A stretch of DNA of 64,000 nucleotides from Chryseobacterium camelliae. Its GTDB lineage: Bacteria; Bacteroidota; Bacteroidia; Flavobacteriales; Weeksellaceae. The notes below the pieces were generated by a model, which saw only the letters and a list, made by a program, of their open reading frames with translations, had not been told where the DNA came from and made no database searches. Made by a program: the position numbers and the translations under genes. The stretch covers positions 4,092,001 through 4,156,000 of the forward strand of contig NZ_CP022986.1 in NCBI RefSeq assembly GCF_002770595.1, given 5' to 3'. Positions 43,770 to 55,807 of the stretch are shown here, piece after piece. Every line of letters begins with the position of its first letter. The stretch's first letter is position 1.

Positions 43770-45470
43770 ATGCAATTATCAGAACAGGAAATAATCCGAA
43801 GAGAAAAGCTGTCCAAGCTGACTGAAATGGGGATCAATGCTTTCCCTGCCGATGAGTATACCATCACAGATACTACAGAATCTATAAAACAGGATTTCGC
43901 TGATAATAAACAGGTTAAGATTGCCGGTAGACTGATGTCCAGAAGGATACAGGGGAAAGCGTCTTTTGCTGAACTGCAGGATTCCAAAGGAAAGATTCAG
44001 GTGTATTTTAACAGGGATGAAATCTGTACCGGAGAAGACAAGACTTTATATAACGAAGTATACAAGCATCTTCTGGACATTGGTGATATCATTGGTGTGG
44101 AAGGTGAGCTGTTCAAAACCCAGGTAGGGGAGATGACGGTAATGGTGAAGAATTTTACGCTTCTGACAAAGGCGTTACGTCCTCTTCCACAGCCGAGGAC
44201 CGATGAAAATGGTGTTGTATATGACGCATTTAACGATCCTGAATTAAGATACAGGCAGCGCTATGTGGATTTAACCGTAAATCCTCAGGTGAAAGAAGTT
44301 TTTGTAAAGAGGACCAGGCTTTTCAATGCGATGAGGACGTTCTTTAATGATGCCGGTTATTTTGAAGTGGAAACCCCGATCCTGCAGTCTATTCCGGGAG
44401 GAGCTGCTGCCCGGCCGTTCATTACCCATCATAATGCATTGGATATCCCGTTATATTTAAGGATTGCCAACGAATTATACCTGAAAAGGCTGATTGTCGG
44501 TGGCTTCGACGGTGTCTATGAGTTTTCCAAAAACTTCAGGAATGAAGGGATGGACAGGACCCATAACCCTGAATTTACCGCTATGGAAATCTACGTAGCT
44601 TATAAAGACTACAACTGGATGATGGATTTCACTGAAAAACTGCTGGAATTCTGTGCCGTACAGGTTAACGGGACTACCAAAGCAACTTTCGGGGAATATG
44701 AAGTGGATTTCAAAGCACCGTACCAGAGGATTTCCATGACCGATGCGATCCTGAAGTTCACCGGTTTTGATATCACCGGAAAAACAGAACAGGAACTGTT
44801 TGATTTTGCGAAATCAATTGGCATTGATGTGAACCAAACCATGGGGAAAGGGAAGCTGATTGATGAGATTTTCGGGGAGAAATGTGAAGGAAACTTTATC
44901 CAGCCGACATTCATTACGGATTATCCGGTGGAAATGTCTCCGCTCACCAAAAAACACCGGAGCAAAGAAGGGCTTACCGAGCGTTTTGAGCTGATGGTAT
45001 GTGGTAAGGAAATTGCCAATGCCTATTCCGAGCTGAATGACCCCATAGACCAGAGGGAACGTTTTGAAGACCAGCTGAAATTGTCTGAAAAAGGAGATGA
45101 CGAAGCCGGTCAGTTCATTGATGAAGATTTCCTGAGGGCACTGGAATACGGAATGCCGCCGACATCCGGATTAGGAATCGGAATGGACCGCCTGATCATG
45201 TTCCTTACCAACAATGCTTCTATCCAGGAAGTGCTGTTCTTCCCGCAGATGAAACCGGAAAAAGCCGTACCTCAGATTGAGCTGGGAGAAGATGAAAAAG
45301 TAATCCTTGAGATCCTGAACTCCCGTGAGGAGCCTTTTTCACTGGCAGAAGTTAAGGAAAGAAGTCAGCTGTCCGGTAAAAAATGGGATAAAGCTTCCAA
45401 GATACTGACGAAAAATAACCTGGTAAAGGTTGAAAAGATTGATGAACAGCTTCTCATGAAGCTCGCATAA
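43770..45470 (+). CDS. lysS: Lysyl-tRNA synthetase, class II
   Basis: 566 residues from the ATG at 43770; the longer frame would include the promoter and terminator. An N-terminal OB fold (VKIAGRLMSRRIQGKASFAE) precedes the class II core: motif 2 FRNEGMDRTHNPEFT and motif 3 GLGIGMDRLIMFLT. Beyond residue 500 there is an extra segment of about 65 residues (ILEILNSREEPFSLAEVKE...), winged-helix-like, which I associate with Bacteroidota LysRS. It charges tRNA-Lys. Single gene with its own promoter and terminator. Confidence 0.96.
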   Translation: MQLSEQEIIRREKLSKLTEMGINAFPADEYTITDTTESIKQDFADNKQVKIAGRLMSRRIQGKASFAELQDSKGKIQVYFNRDEICTGEDKTLYNEVYKHLLDIGDIIGVEGELFKTQVGEMTVMVKNFTLLTKALRPLPQPRTDENGVVYDAFNDPELRYRQRYVDLTVNPQVKEVFVKRTRLFNAMRTFFNDAGYFEVETPILQSIPGGAAARPFITHHNALDIPLYLRIANELYLKRLIVGGFDGVYEFSKNFRNEGMDRTHNPEFTAMEIYVAYKDYNWMMDFTEKLLEFCAVQVNGTTKATFGEYEVDFKAPYQRISMTDAILKFTGFDITGKTEQELFDFAKSIGIDVNQTMGKGKLIDEIFGEKCEGNFIQPTFITDYPVEMSPLTKKHRSKEGLTERFELMVCGKEIANAYSELNDPIDQRERFEDQLKLSEKGDDEAGQFIDEDFLRALEYGMPPTSGLGIGMDRLIMFLTNNASIQEVLFFPQMKPEKAVPQIELGEDEKVILEILNSREEPFSLAEVKERSQLSGKKWDKASKILTKNNLVKVEKIDEQLLMKLA

Positions 45471-45493
45471 TACGGATTAAATTCCAACCCTAT

Positions 45494-45522
45494 ACCTCTG
45501 CAATTCCTGCAGAGGTTTTTTT
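45494..45522 (+). terminator. Terminator of lysS
   Basis: CCTCTGCA and TGCAGAGG around a short loop, followed by seven T residues. Confidence 0.88.
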
Positions 45523-45704
45523 ATGCCTTCCTGTACTCCTATATTTTTAAAAAGTGTAAAAATTGCAGATTTTGAAGAACTTATTGCTTTTATTTTTTCA
45601 AAGCTGTTGCTTAAGATCGTAAGGTGTTTAGAAGAAAATTTCTATTAGTACTACAAGAGTATAACACATTACTTCATACTATTTTCAAAATTTAAATTAA
45701 TTTG

Positions 45705-45712
45705 TACATTTG
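45705..45712 (+). promoter_or_regulatory. -7 element of the T9SS cargo gene
   Basis: TACATTTG, exact, 21 nt before the ATG at 45734; no -33 TTG. The rest of 45523-45704 shows nothing recognisable. Confidence 0.45.
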
Positions 45713-45733
45713 CTGAAGTAAAAAACACAGACA

Positions 45734-47140
45734 ATGAAAAAAACATGTACCTTATTGGTATTGGCTTGTTCTATAGCTAATGCCCAGATTACCATCACTA
45801 AAGACACTTCATTCGGAAACAACGGGACTGTAAGTGGTTTAGGATCTTCTTCGCCCAATGACTGGCTGCTGCTGATTCCCCGTATTCATTCGACTTTCCA
45901 GGGAAGCAAAATTTTTGTCAGTTATCATGTGGACAACAGTTCTTTCACCCAGTTTACGAGGCTGAATGCTGACGGTTCTCCCGATGTTGCATTCGGGACT
46001 AATGGAACTGTGGTGATTCCGGCGTTTGAGGCCTATTATTTTTACGCCAATAATGATTTTTTCTATACCATTGGAAACCGGAAATACCTTTCCAATGGCC
46101 AGGAAGATACCAATTTTTCCAATGCCACGATGCAAATAACGGACTGGAACTATAAAATTGTGCTTCCGGATGGCAAGATTTTCTTCCGGGGAGATCATGC
46201 CTTCAGCAAATTTCTTCCAAACGGTAATCCGGATACCTCTTACGGAACTAACGGTTCTATGAACATTGACGCCTCTGTTGCCGGAGATCCTAGTGGGAAT
46301 TTCAATTATGAGTTCTTTTTTAACAAAGACCAGGCAGTATACGAATTTATCTCTCCGTCTGTTGGCTTGTCCAATATCCGTAAAGTGAGCGTGGGTACAG
46401 GCAGCCTGGATACTTCATACGGCCAGAGTGGCTATGCCCATGTAAAAAATTCAGTGCTCACTACAACAGCTTCTTATGCTGTGAGTGTGCAGACTTCTTT
46501 AAATGATGGATCTTTCATCAATAAATTTACAGATAGCGGAAATATCTATTTCACCAAGACAGATGGCCAGGGGATGCTGGACCAGACTTTGGGAACCGGT
46601 GGTGTGATTATCGCTGAAAAGTCATTTTTGTATAACGGGACTGCGTATTCTGCACAGGACACGGAGCCACTGGTGTATAATGATGTAATCCTGGTTCCCG
46701 CAGAAAATTCTTCCCATGATCTTGGGATTGCCTGTTATTCAATGAACGGTAATAATCTTACGGTTAATAACGGTACGTTTTATCCCCTGTCAGGAACTTC
46801 ATACACGACGTTGAGATTCACTTTTGTGAAAGATAATTACCTGTATGTGATGCATGACAATAATATTTCAAGGTACATTATCCAGAAACCTGTACTATCC
46901 GTAAAAGAACAGGCAGGTCAACAAGATGTAATAAGATTCGAAAATCCTTTTAACGAACAATTATCCATGTTTTCCGATGCTGATATCAGAGAAGTGGAAA
47001 TTCTGGATGAAAGCGGGAAAACCGTTCTGAGAGGAAAAGGTCCTAAACTCAATACCTCATCTCTGCTGAAAGGCAGCTATCTCATCAGAATAACTTCAGC
47101 ATCCGGTAAAGTAACGGTAAAAAAGGGAATTAAAAACTAA
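45734..47140 (+). CDS. Secreted protein with T9SS type A sorting domain and delta-60-like repeats
   Basis: 468 residues. A signal peptide ends near residue 18 (ACSIANAQ). The body carries repeats of the type LNADGSPDVAFGTNGTV, LPNGNPDTSYGTNGSM and TGSLDTSYGQSGYA, resembling delta-60 or beta-propeller repeats. The last 75 residues (ENPFNEQLSMFSD, LLKGSYLIRITSASGKVTVKKGI) are a type A C-terminal domain that directs export by the type IX system and surface anchoring. The ligand is unknown. Confidence 0.88.
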   Translation: MKKTCTLLVLACSIANAQITITKDTSFGNNGTVSGLGSSSPNDWLLLIPRIHSTFQGSKIFVSYHVDNSSFTQFTRLNADGSPDVAFGTNGTVVIPAFEAYYFYANNDFFYTIGNRKYLSNGQEDTNFSNATMQITDWNYKIVLPDGKIFFRGDHAFSKFLPNGNPDTSYGTNGSMNIDASVAGDPSGNFNYEFFFNKDQAVYEFISPSVGLSNIRKVSVGTGSLDTSYGQSGYAHVKNSVLTTTASYAVSVQTSLNDGSFINKFTDSGNIYFTKTDGQGMLDQTLGTGGVIIAEKSFLYNGTAYSAQDTEPLVYNDVILVPAENSSHDLGIACYSMNGNNLTVNNGTFYPLSGTSYTTLRFTFVKDNYLYVMHDNNISRYIIQKPVLSVKEQAGQQDVIRFENPFNEQLSMFSDADIREVEILDESGKTVLRGKGPKLNTSSLLKGSYLIRITSASGKVTVKKGIKN

Positions 47141-47156
47141 CAGAATATACATATTG

Positions 47157-47182
47157 AAAAAACCGTCATCGCGACGGTTTTC
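47157..47182. terminator. Bidirectional terminator overlapping the 3' end of cydB
   Basis: AACCGTC, loop, GACGGTT, with A and T runs on either side. The cydB stop codon (47166-47168) lies in the stem, so the hairpin is part of the coding sequence for its last residues. Confidence 0.82.
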
Positions 47183-48194
47183 TCAATAAAGATCTTCTTT
47201 GTTTGCTGAATGAGACCATCAGGTAGAAAAGGAATGGAAGAATAAAAACGGAGCCTAAAATTAAAGCCCATCCCAATGCATTGATGGTTTTGGGAGCCGC
47301 CACATGCTCCAGCAGCGAAAGATGCTGTCCGTTCCCGAACAGAATGATGTTCGGATTATGCTGATACGTGGCAGCTACCAGGATCATAATGATCTGGAAT
47401 CCTGCGAGAGCCCTTACAGAAAGCAGTTTTCCGGTATGCATTGCTCTTAGGATAAGCCCTAGGCAGATCGTCGCAAAGACTGTAGCCATAATTCCCAAAG
47501 GTTTGGAGAAAACCCACATCACCAATGGGATATCGGAAATATAGGCTGTAAGAAAGACCAGAAGCCCTGTAATGACTACAAATACCATGGTTTGTTTTGA
47601 TTTTTTGATCATCAGCTTCAATTCCATACGGTCTATCGCTTCCCTCAACGCAAATACCGAAGCGACATAAGCGCAGATGGCAATCGTAAAGAGGCCTACA
47701 GCCACACCGAACCAGTTCAGCCAGCTGAAAATATAGAGTTCTGCAAAACTGTTCGCATCCGGATGGATGGACCTGGAAATGGTTGCTGCAGCAATCAGTC
47801 CGAGGAAGAAAGGTGTTAGTAAGCTGGAGAAATAAAAGATCTGGGTATACACTTTCTGCCACTCATCTTTTACGGCATCATAATGCCTGAAGGTAAACGA
47901 AGTACCTCGGGCAATAATCCCGATCAGCATCAGTACCAAAGGGATATGAAGGTAAGTGGAAAGGGTGGTGTACACTTCCGGGAAGCCGACAAAAAGAATC
48001 ACAATGGCTATAATCAGCCACATATGATTGGCCTCCCATACCGGAGCGATCGATTCATACATAATGACCTGTGTTTTGGGGCGGTTTTTTTCTTTGGTGA
48101 ACATTTCCACGATTCCTGCCCCGAAATCAGCTCCCCCTAAAATCACATAGAGGCAGATAGACAGCCAGAGAAAACCTATGACAACATAAATCAT
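47166..48194 (-). CDS. cydB: Cytochrome bd ubiquinol oxidase subunit II
   Basis: 342 residues with about eight or nine membrane segments. Conserved are the N-terminal GGADFGAGIVEMF and APVWEANHMWLI, which are signatures of CydB, followed by FRHYDA. Together with CydA it forms the high-affinity quinol oxidase used at low oxygen. The start overlaps the cydA stop (ATGA), indicating coupled translation. The gene ends inside the terminator hairpin shared with the convergent T9SS gene. Confidence 0.95.
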   Translation of the reverse strand: MIYVVIGFLWLSICLYVILGGADFGAGIVEMFTKEKNRPKTQVIMYESIAPVWEANHMWLIIAIVILFVGFPEVYTTLSTYLHIPLVLMLIGIIARGTSFTFRHYDAVKDEWQKVYTQIFYFSSLLTPFFLGLIAAATISRSIHPDANSFAELYIFSWLNWFGVAVGLFTIAICAYVASVFALREAIDRMELKLMIKKSKQTMVFVVITGLLVFLTAYISDIPLVMWVFSKPLGIMATVFATICLGLILRAMHTGKLLSVRALAGFQIIMILVAATYQHNPNIILFGNGQHLSLLEHVAAPKTINALGWALILGSVFILPFLFYLMVSFSKQRRSLLRKPSR

Positions 48195-49537
48195 AATTTC
48201 TTGTTTTTAATAGTGTTGAACTGAGGATCGGTAGGATCATATAATTTCGGGACCATCCTGATCTGCCTGGTCAGAAGGAATGCCATCACGAAAGAGAGGG
48301 AAACAAACACGGCAGTAAAGAAATAGAAGGAATACTGTATTCCGGGCATCGGAGTCACCGCATCCACTGTTCTCATAATTCCGTAGATGATCCACGGCTG
48401 ACGTCCGACTTCGGTTACCGTCCAGCCCGCTTCCAGTGCCATATAGCCGAAAGGCGTGGCAATCAGGAATGTTTTTAGGAACCAGGTTTTATTCAGCCAT
48501 TCTTTCTTAAAAAAGCTGGCATACAGGTAGAGCATTCCGATGATGATCATTACCACCCCGAAAAAGATCATGATCTGAAAAGCATAATGGACCACCGCTA
48601 CCGGAGGCCATTCGTCCCTTGGGAAATCTTTCAGTCCTTTTACTTCTGCGTTGAAATCACTTGCAACAAGGAAGCTGAGCATTTTCGGAATCTTAATTGC
48701 ATATTTCAGTTCTGCCTTTTGCTGGTTCGGAATTCCGCCAATGACAAATGCAGCCCCTTTTTCCGTTTCGAAATGCGCTTCCATGGCGGCAAGTTTGATG
48801 GGCTGCCGTTCAGCAACCGATTTTGCCGCCGTATCACCTGTCAAGGGTGCTCCGAAGGCCCCGATCATCGCAAAACCGGCTGCAATCCTGAATGCTTTGG
48901 TATGGAATTCCACATTTTTTTTACGCATGATTAAAAAAGCGTGTACTCCTGCTACCGCAAATCCGGTAGCACAAAAGGCGGCAACGGTCATGTGGAGCGC
49001 CTGTGAAAACCAGGCATCATTGAACATGGCTTTGATAGGATCTATATTCAGGTATTGTCCGTTGATGTAATCAAATCCCGAGGGAGAGTTCATCCAGGCA
49101 TTGGCTGCAACGACCAGGATACCGGATGCAAGACCGCTTAAACCTACCAGGAATCCGCAGAACCAATGGAACCATTTGTTGAAACGGTCCCAGCCGTACA
49201 GGAAGAACCCTATGGCAATGGCTTCAATAAAAAATGCGGTTCCTTCCAGGGAAAAAGGCATCCCGAAAATAGGGCCGGCATGCTTCATGAACTGAGGCCA
49301 TAAAAGGCCAAGCTCAAAAGAGAGCATCGTCCCGGATACCGCTCCGGTGGCAAAAAGGATGGCTACCCCTTTACTCCATGCTTTGGTAAGGCCTTTATAA
49401 AGTTCGTTGCCGGTTTTCAGGTATTTCCAGTGGGCAAATGCCATTAAAAACGGCATCACCATCCCGACACATGAAAAGATAATGTGAAAACCCAGGGACA
49501 TGGCCATCTGGGCACGGGCCGCAATAAAATCATCCAT
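48191..49537 (-). CDS. cydA: Cytochrome bd ubiquinol oxidase subunit I
   Basis: 448 residues, short-Q-loop type. His18 (SLGFHII) and the conserved GRQPW motif (EVGRQPWIIYG) are visible, with nine membrane segments expected; b-type hemes b558, b595 and d are bound by this subunit. It oxidises quinol and reduces oxygen to water at the inner membrane. No separate CydX-like small gene was found downstream. The upstream gap 49538-49828 shows no exact TAnnTTTG element for cydA. Confidence 0.95.
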   Translation of the reverse strand: MDDFIAARAQMAMSLGFHIIFSCVGMVMPFLMAFAHWKYLKTGNELYKGLTKAWSKGVAILFATGAVSGTMLSFELGLLWPQFMKHAGPIFGMPFSLEGTAFFIEAIAIGFFLYGWDRFNKWFHWFCGFLVGLSGLASGILVVAANAWMNSPSGFDYINGQYLNIDPIKAMFNDAWFSQALHMTVAAFCATGFAVAGVHAFLIMRKKNVEFHTKAFRIAAGFAMIGAFGAPLTGDTAAKSVAERQPIKLAAMEAHFETEKGAAFVIGGIPNQQKAELKYAIKIPKMLSFLVASDFNAEVKGLKDFPRDEWPPVAVVHYAFQIMIFFGVVMIIIGMLYLYASFFKKEWLNKTWFLKTFLIATPFGYMALEAGWTVTEVGRQPWIIYGIMRTVDAVTPMPGIQYSFYFFTAVFVSLSFVMAFLLTRQIRMVPKLYDPTDPQFNTIKNKKL

Positions 49538-49807
49538 ACACTCAACTTTTAAGTACTCAATTTACGGATAAATTATAAGAAGGAATATGATATAAGACAG
49601 TAGAAGTTCCCAAAATCTGCCTTACCTTCGAATTCTTATGCTTTTGAAAAGTTGTGTCTAACAGCAATGACTTTTATATAAGCATTATCATAGGGTTATT
49701 TATCTGTTCTTTTAGTGAATAATCCGCTTTTTCCACTCCTGTTTTTTGACACTTTTTAACTTTCATACCTCGAAAAAAATCACGATATTTGTGGGTCTCT
49801 GCATTGA

Positions 49808-51763
<1,956 letters not shown>

Positions 51764-51788
51764 TCGATAGCGGAATATAAATGATAGG

Positions 51789-51814
51789 AGCCTCCTTAAC
51801 CGGAGGCTTTTTTT
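51789..51814 (+). terminator. Terminator of gyrB
   Basis: AGCCTCC and GGAGGCT around a six-nt loop, then seven T residues. Confidence 0.9.
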
Positions 51815-51853
51815 GTGATGAAAAATTAATTTTCCAGTTCATAGATATTTCAT

Positions 51854-51861
51854 TACTTTTG
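51854..51861 (+). promoter_or_regulatory. -7 element before the DUF3857 gene pair
   Basis: TACTTTTG, exact, 16 nt before the ATG at 51878; no -33 partner. Confidence 0.45.
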
Positions 51862-51877
51862 GAAAATTTTAGTAACT

Positions 51878-53770
51878 ATGATGAAAATATTTTGTATCGG
51901 AGCGCTTTCTATTGCTTCTTTACATTTCGCTCAGAATTATCCCGCTTCAGCCATTCCTGAACCTTTAAAAAAAAATGCCAACCTGGTCATCCGTAAAGAC
52001 CTGACCACCCTCCAGATCAACAGCGTGGATGAAATCCGGTACCAGTACCAGAAAGTAAGAACGGTGATGAATAAGGATGGTAAAGACCAGGCCACTCCTG
52101 TCATTGCCTATCAGAAAGGAGACCAGATTTCAGATGTTAAAGTAACGATCTATGATGAAGCCGGCAAGAAAATAAAATCATACTCTAAATCAGACTTTGG
52201 CGATTTTGCCAATACTCCCGACGGGATTTTCTACTCGGATGACCGTTTCATGTCACTGCCCTATACTCCGACACAATATCCTTATACCATAGAGTTTTCT
52301 TATCAGCTCAAAGACCAGAATACGGTTTTCATTCAGGATTTTGTCCCGTTTTCCATCACCAATACTTCGGTGGAAAGCAAAGAGCTGAGAGTCATCAACA
52401 ATTCAGGGATAGAGCTTAAAACCAAAACCTATCCTTCAAAATACAATTATGCTGCGGTAACTGAAAGCGGAAGCAGTACAGATAAAGTCTATTCTTTTAA
52501 AGATGTCCCTGCGGTTGACGGTACTTTTTTAATGCCGCAGCCGGACAAAATTTTACCTAAGGTAAGCTTTGCCCTGACGAGGTTCAACCTGATGGGAAAA
52601 CAGGGAAGCATCAGCAGCTGGAAAGATTTCGGGACTTGGTATTATAACAGCATCCTGCAGCCCGTTTCCACAATAACGCCTGCCGTTAAGGCTGAAGTGG
52701 CAGCATTGCATTTACAGGGCACTACAGAGGAGAAAGTAAAAAAACTGTATCAGTACATGCAGTCTAAAACACGGTATATTGCGGTCGCTTTAGGGATTGG
52801 AGGATGGCAGCCGATGCAGCCTGAAGAAGTATCCAAAAAAGGCTATGGTGATTGTAAAGGTCTTACGAATTACATGAAAGTATTGCTGGATGAGGCCGGG
52901 ATCCCTTCAAATTACTGCGTGATCAACTCTGGAGACTCCCAGTTGACCTTTGATCCGGAATTCCCGAAAATGGGCGGAAACCACGCCATCCTTATGGTGC
53001 CTACTGAAAAGGGAAGCATCTGGCTGGAAAATACAAGCCAGATGATGGCATTCAATCATTTAAGCACATCCACAACAGACAGGAATGTGCTTTCAATCGG
53101 TAAGAATGGCATCGAGCTGATCAGCACGCCGGTGTATTCACCGGAGCAAAACAATGAAAAGCAGGTGCTGAAGATCAGGATCAACGAGGATAACAGCATT
53201 ACCGGGGAAGGCCAATTCTCCTACACCGGCAATCAGTATGATTACAATGTCGCTTTCACCGGCCTTTCGCCGAAAGAGCGTAATGAAGCCATCAGGGACA
53301 GGCTGAGTGTTCTTAGTTTCGATAAAATTGAAATGAAGAACGTCATCAATGACAGGGATAATGCCGTTGCCCGGTACGAACTTGATTTCAAAGCAGGCAA
53401 TTATTCCAAAACGGCCGGAAACAGCATGCTGTTCAGGGCAGTTCCTATTTTTACCAATGTCATCTATAAAAATGATGAAGCCAGAGAGCTCCCTTTTGAG
53501 CTTCAGCAGTCGTTTCAGGATGATTATGAGATTACATTTACGGTTCCTGCACAGTATAAGCTGGATGAAGTTCCTGAAAATGTCAGCTTCAATTCAGAAT
53601 TTGGGAGTTACCAGCTGAATTTCGTGCGGAATGGTACCGAGCTTAAGGTGAACAGGAGCATCAGGATCAATAAAGGCATTTACCCGAAAGAAAAGTACAA
53701 TGAGTACATCAACTTCAGGAAGAAAACATTAAAAAATGATAATTCAAAAATTCTAATTTCAAAAGCATAA
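51878..53770 (+). CDS. DUF3857/transglutaminase-like secreted protein, catalytic form
   Basis: 630 residues with a signal peptide. An N-terminal DUF3857 domain (about 30-210) is followed by a transglutaminase-like core: Cys326 in GYGDCKGLTNYMKVLL, then the histidine in GGNHAILMVP and an aspartate-like partner in SIWLENTSQ, in which the usual Asp is replaced by Glu. A C-terminal beta domain follows. Such proteins act in the periplasm; the substrate is unknown. The second, related gene begins 2 nt after its stop. Confidence 0.85.
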   Translation: MMKIFCIGALSIASLHFAQNYPASAIPEPLKKNANLVIRKDLTTLQINSVDEIRYQYQKVRTVMNKDGKDQATPVIAYQKGDQISDVKVTIYDEAGKKIKSYSKSDFGDFANTPDGIFYSDDRFMSLPYTPTQYPYTIEFSYQLKDQNTVFIQDFVPFSITNTSVESKELRVINNSGIELKTKTYPSKYNYAAVTESGSSTDKVYSFKDVPAVDGTFLMPQPDKILPKVSFALTRFNLMGKQGSISSWKDFGTWYYNSILQPVSTITPAVKAEVAALHLQGTTEEKVKKLYQYMQSKTRYIAVALGIGGWQPMQPEEVSKKGYGDCKGLTNYMKVLLDEAGIPSNYCVINSGDSQLTFDPEFPKMGGNHAILMVPTEKGSIWLENTSQMMAFNHLSTSTTDRNVLSIGKNGIELISTPVYSPEQNNEKQVLKIRINEDNSITGEGQFSYTGNQYDYNVAFTGLSPKERNEAIRDRLSVLSFDKIEMKNVINDRDNAVARYELDFKAGNYSKTAGNSMLFRAVPIFTNVIYKNDEARELPFELQQSFQDDYEITFTVPAQYKLDEVPENVSFNSEFGSYQLNFVRNGTELKVNRSIRINKGIYPKEKYNEYINFRKKTLKNDNSKILISKA

Positions 53771-53772
53771 CC

Positions 53773-55710
53773 ATGAAAAGAATACTGTGGGCGGCATTAG
53801 GCTCCCTTACGATGACCTACGTTCAGGCTCAGAAACATGAGTTCCTTAATCCTCCGAAATTCAATGATGCGGACCTGTCCAAACCCAAATCCCTGCTGGA
53901 TGAGAATGCACCGGTGGAAGTATTGTACCGTTCTGCGCATTATAAGATGGATTCCCGTACCGGATATCTTTCCAAAAGTTATTTTTACCGGGTGAAAATT
54001 TACCGGAAAGATAAGGCTGAAGACTGGCTGAACCTTGAAATTCCTCTGTATCAGGGTAATGGAGGCAGCCAGGAAACCATCAGTAGGATCAAAGCATTCA
54101 CCTATAACCTGGATAATGGAGTAAAGGTAGAGACTAAGGTGGAAAACAACTCCAAGTACAAAAGCAAGGAGAACAAAAATGTAACGGTAACAAAATTTGC
54201 ATTTCCTAATGTAAAGGACGGCTCTGTCATCGAATACCAGTATACGGTGGAATCGCCGTTCGCCTATGCTATACCTGAATTCCTGATTGAGACGGATACA
54301 CCTACCCTCTATACGGAATATGTACTGGACAATCCTATCAATATGTCCTATAATGTGAATTATACCGGGTCACTCAATCCAAAATACAGGGAAATCGCAG
54401 ATAAAAACTTATACGGGATGGATTATAAGACGTACCGTTTCGCCTACGAGAACCTGAAGCCCTTCAAGGTGGAAAAATTCGTTAAAAACGACCATAATTA
54501 CAGGACAAAAGTCAGCGCAGAGCTGCATTCCACCAATTTCAGCGAGCTTAAACTCTACTCTTCTTCATGGGATCAGATCCGGCAGAGGCTGTACGATGAT
54601 GAGGACTTCGGCGGCGAGCTGAAAAAAAGCAGGTTTGCCAAAGATAATATGCCCGCCGGAGTGGCAGGCATGAAAAATGAGCTTGACAAGGCCAATGCCA
54701 TATTCAGCTATGTACAGAAAACCTTTACCTGGAACAACAAACGGGGCATCTATACGGAAGACGGACTGAAAAAGATGCTGGAAACAAAGACCGGGAACGC
54801 TGCGGAAATCAACCTGTTCCTGGTGATGCTGATGCGCGAAGCCGGCATCAAAGCTGATCCTGTACTGATTTCCACCATCAATAACGGTATGATCAACCTG
54901 GTTTCTCCCAATGTCGCCAATATGAACCTGGTTATTGCAGCCATTGAGGTGAACGGAGCCATACATGTCTACGACGCTACCACGAAGCAATCATCCGTAG
55001 ACCAGCTTCCGCCGAGAGACTGGAATGAATACGGTGTACTGATGGCCAAAGATAACGTAAAGCAGATCCGGATGATCAATGCCAAGCCAAGCTTTACCTA
55101 TCTGACCACCAATGCAAAAATTAATACGGACGGAAGCATTTCAGGGAATTATACGGACAGGGATACAGGGACTTATGCCATGTATGCCAAAGAAAATTAC
55201 GATGACAATCAGGAAAAGTACAAAAAGCAGTACAAGGAAAATTTTGCGATAGATTTCACAGGCATTACCTCTCAGGTATTGGAAAACGGTGATTTTGAAA
55301 GCAGCATGAGCTTTTCATCCGAGAACCTGATTGATAAAGTGGGCAAGAAAATCATCATTAACCCGTTGCTGTTCATGAATAAAAATTCAAATGAATTTGA
55401 CCAGACCGATGAAAGGAAATACCAGATTGATTTTATTTCCCCGTTTACCAAAGTGAAGAAAATTACCTTGGAAATCCCGGAAGGGTATGCCATCGAGGAA
55501 ATGCCGAAAAATAAGAAGATCGTCACTCAGGACAAGGAAATAGAATACAGCTATACAGCGGAGCAGAAAGGAAACATGCTGGAAGTAACGTCGGTGATGA
55601 CGGTTAAGAGCGCAGACTATCCTAAAGAATATTATTCTGCATTCAAACAGATCTGGGGAACAGCTTCGAAAAGCGAAAACCAGGTTATCAGCCTGATCCG
55701 GAAATCATAA
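53773..55710 (+). CDS. DUF3857/transglutaminase-like secreted protein, apparently non-catalytic
   Basis: 645 residues with a signal peptide cleaved near VQAQ. Same layout as the preceding protein, but the transglutaminase core reads TGNAAEINLFLVML, with Ala343 at the place of the catalytic cysteine, and MNLVIAAIE where the histidine should be; the aspartate in VYDATTK remains. It is therefore probably a pseudoenzyme that binds rather than processes a polymer, maybe a partner of the upstream protein. The two start and stop codons are 2 nt apart. Confidence 0.82.
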   Translation: MKRILWAALGSLTMTYVQAQKHEFLNPPKFNDADLSKPKSLLDENAPVEVLYRSAHYKMDSRTGYLSKSYFYRVKIYRKDKAEDWLNLEIPLYQGNGGSQETISRIKAFTYNLDNGVKVETKVENNSKYKSKENKNVTVTKFAFPNVKDGSVIEYQYTVESPFAYAIPEFLIETDTPTLYTEYVLDNPINMSYNVNYTGSLNPKYREIADKNLYGMDYKTYRFAYENLKPFKVEKFVKNDHNYRTKVSAELHSTNFSELKLYSSSWDQIRQRLYDDEDFGGELKKSRFAKDNMPAGVAGMKNELDKANAIFSYVQKTFTWNNKRGIYTEDGLKKMLETKTGNAAEINLFLVMLMREAGIKADPVLISTINNGMINLVSPNVANMNLVIAAIEVNGAIHVYDATTKQSSVDQLPPRDWNEYGVLMAKDNVKQIRMINAKPSFTYLTTNAKINTDGSISGNYTDRDTGTYAMYAKENYDDNQEKYKKQYKENFAIDFTGITSQVLENGDFESSMSFSSENLIDKVGKKIIINPLLFMNKNSNEFDQTDERKYQIDFISPFTKVKKITLEIPEGYAIEEMPKNKKIVTQDKEIEYSYTAEQKGNMLEVTSVMTVKSADYPKEYYSAFKQIWGTASKSENQVISLIRKS

Positions 55711-55756
55711 CCAGGTACGTAGATTCACATTGTACGAAAACCTTTGAAATAATCTT

Positions 55757-55783
55757 AAAACCATTCATTTTTGAATGGTTTTT
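55757..55783 (+). terminator. Terminator of the DUF3857 gene pair
   Basis: AAAACCATTCA, loop TTT, TGAATGGTTTTT. It lies just upstream of the next gene. Confidence 0.88.
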
Positions 55784-55807
55784 GCATGCATATCCAAAAT
55801 AAAAGTT

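Noticed and set aside
49741-49800. gyrB promoter GATATTTG with an upstream TTTTTTG
   Set aside because: The -7 element misses the first T of TAnnTTTG and the spacing is unconvincing.
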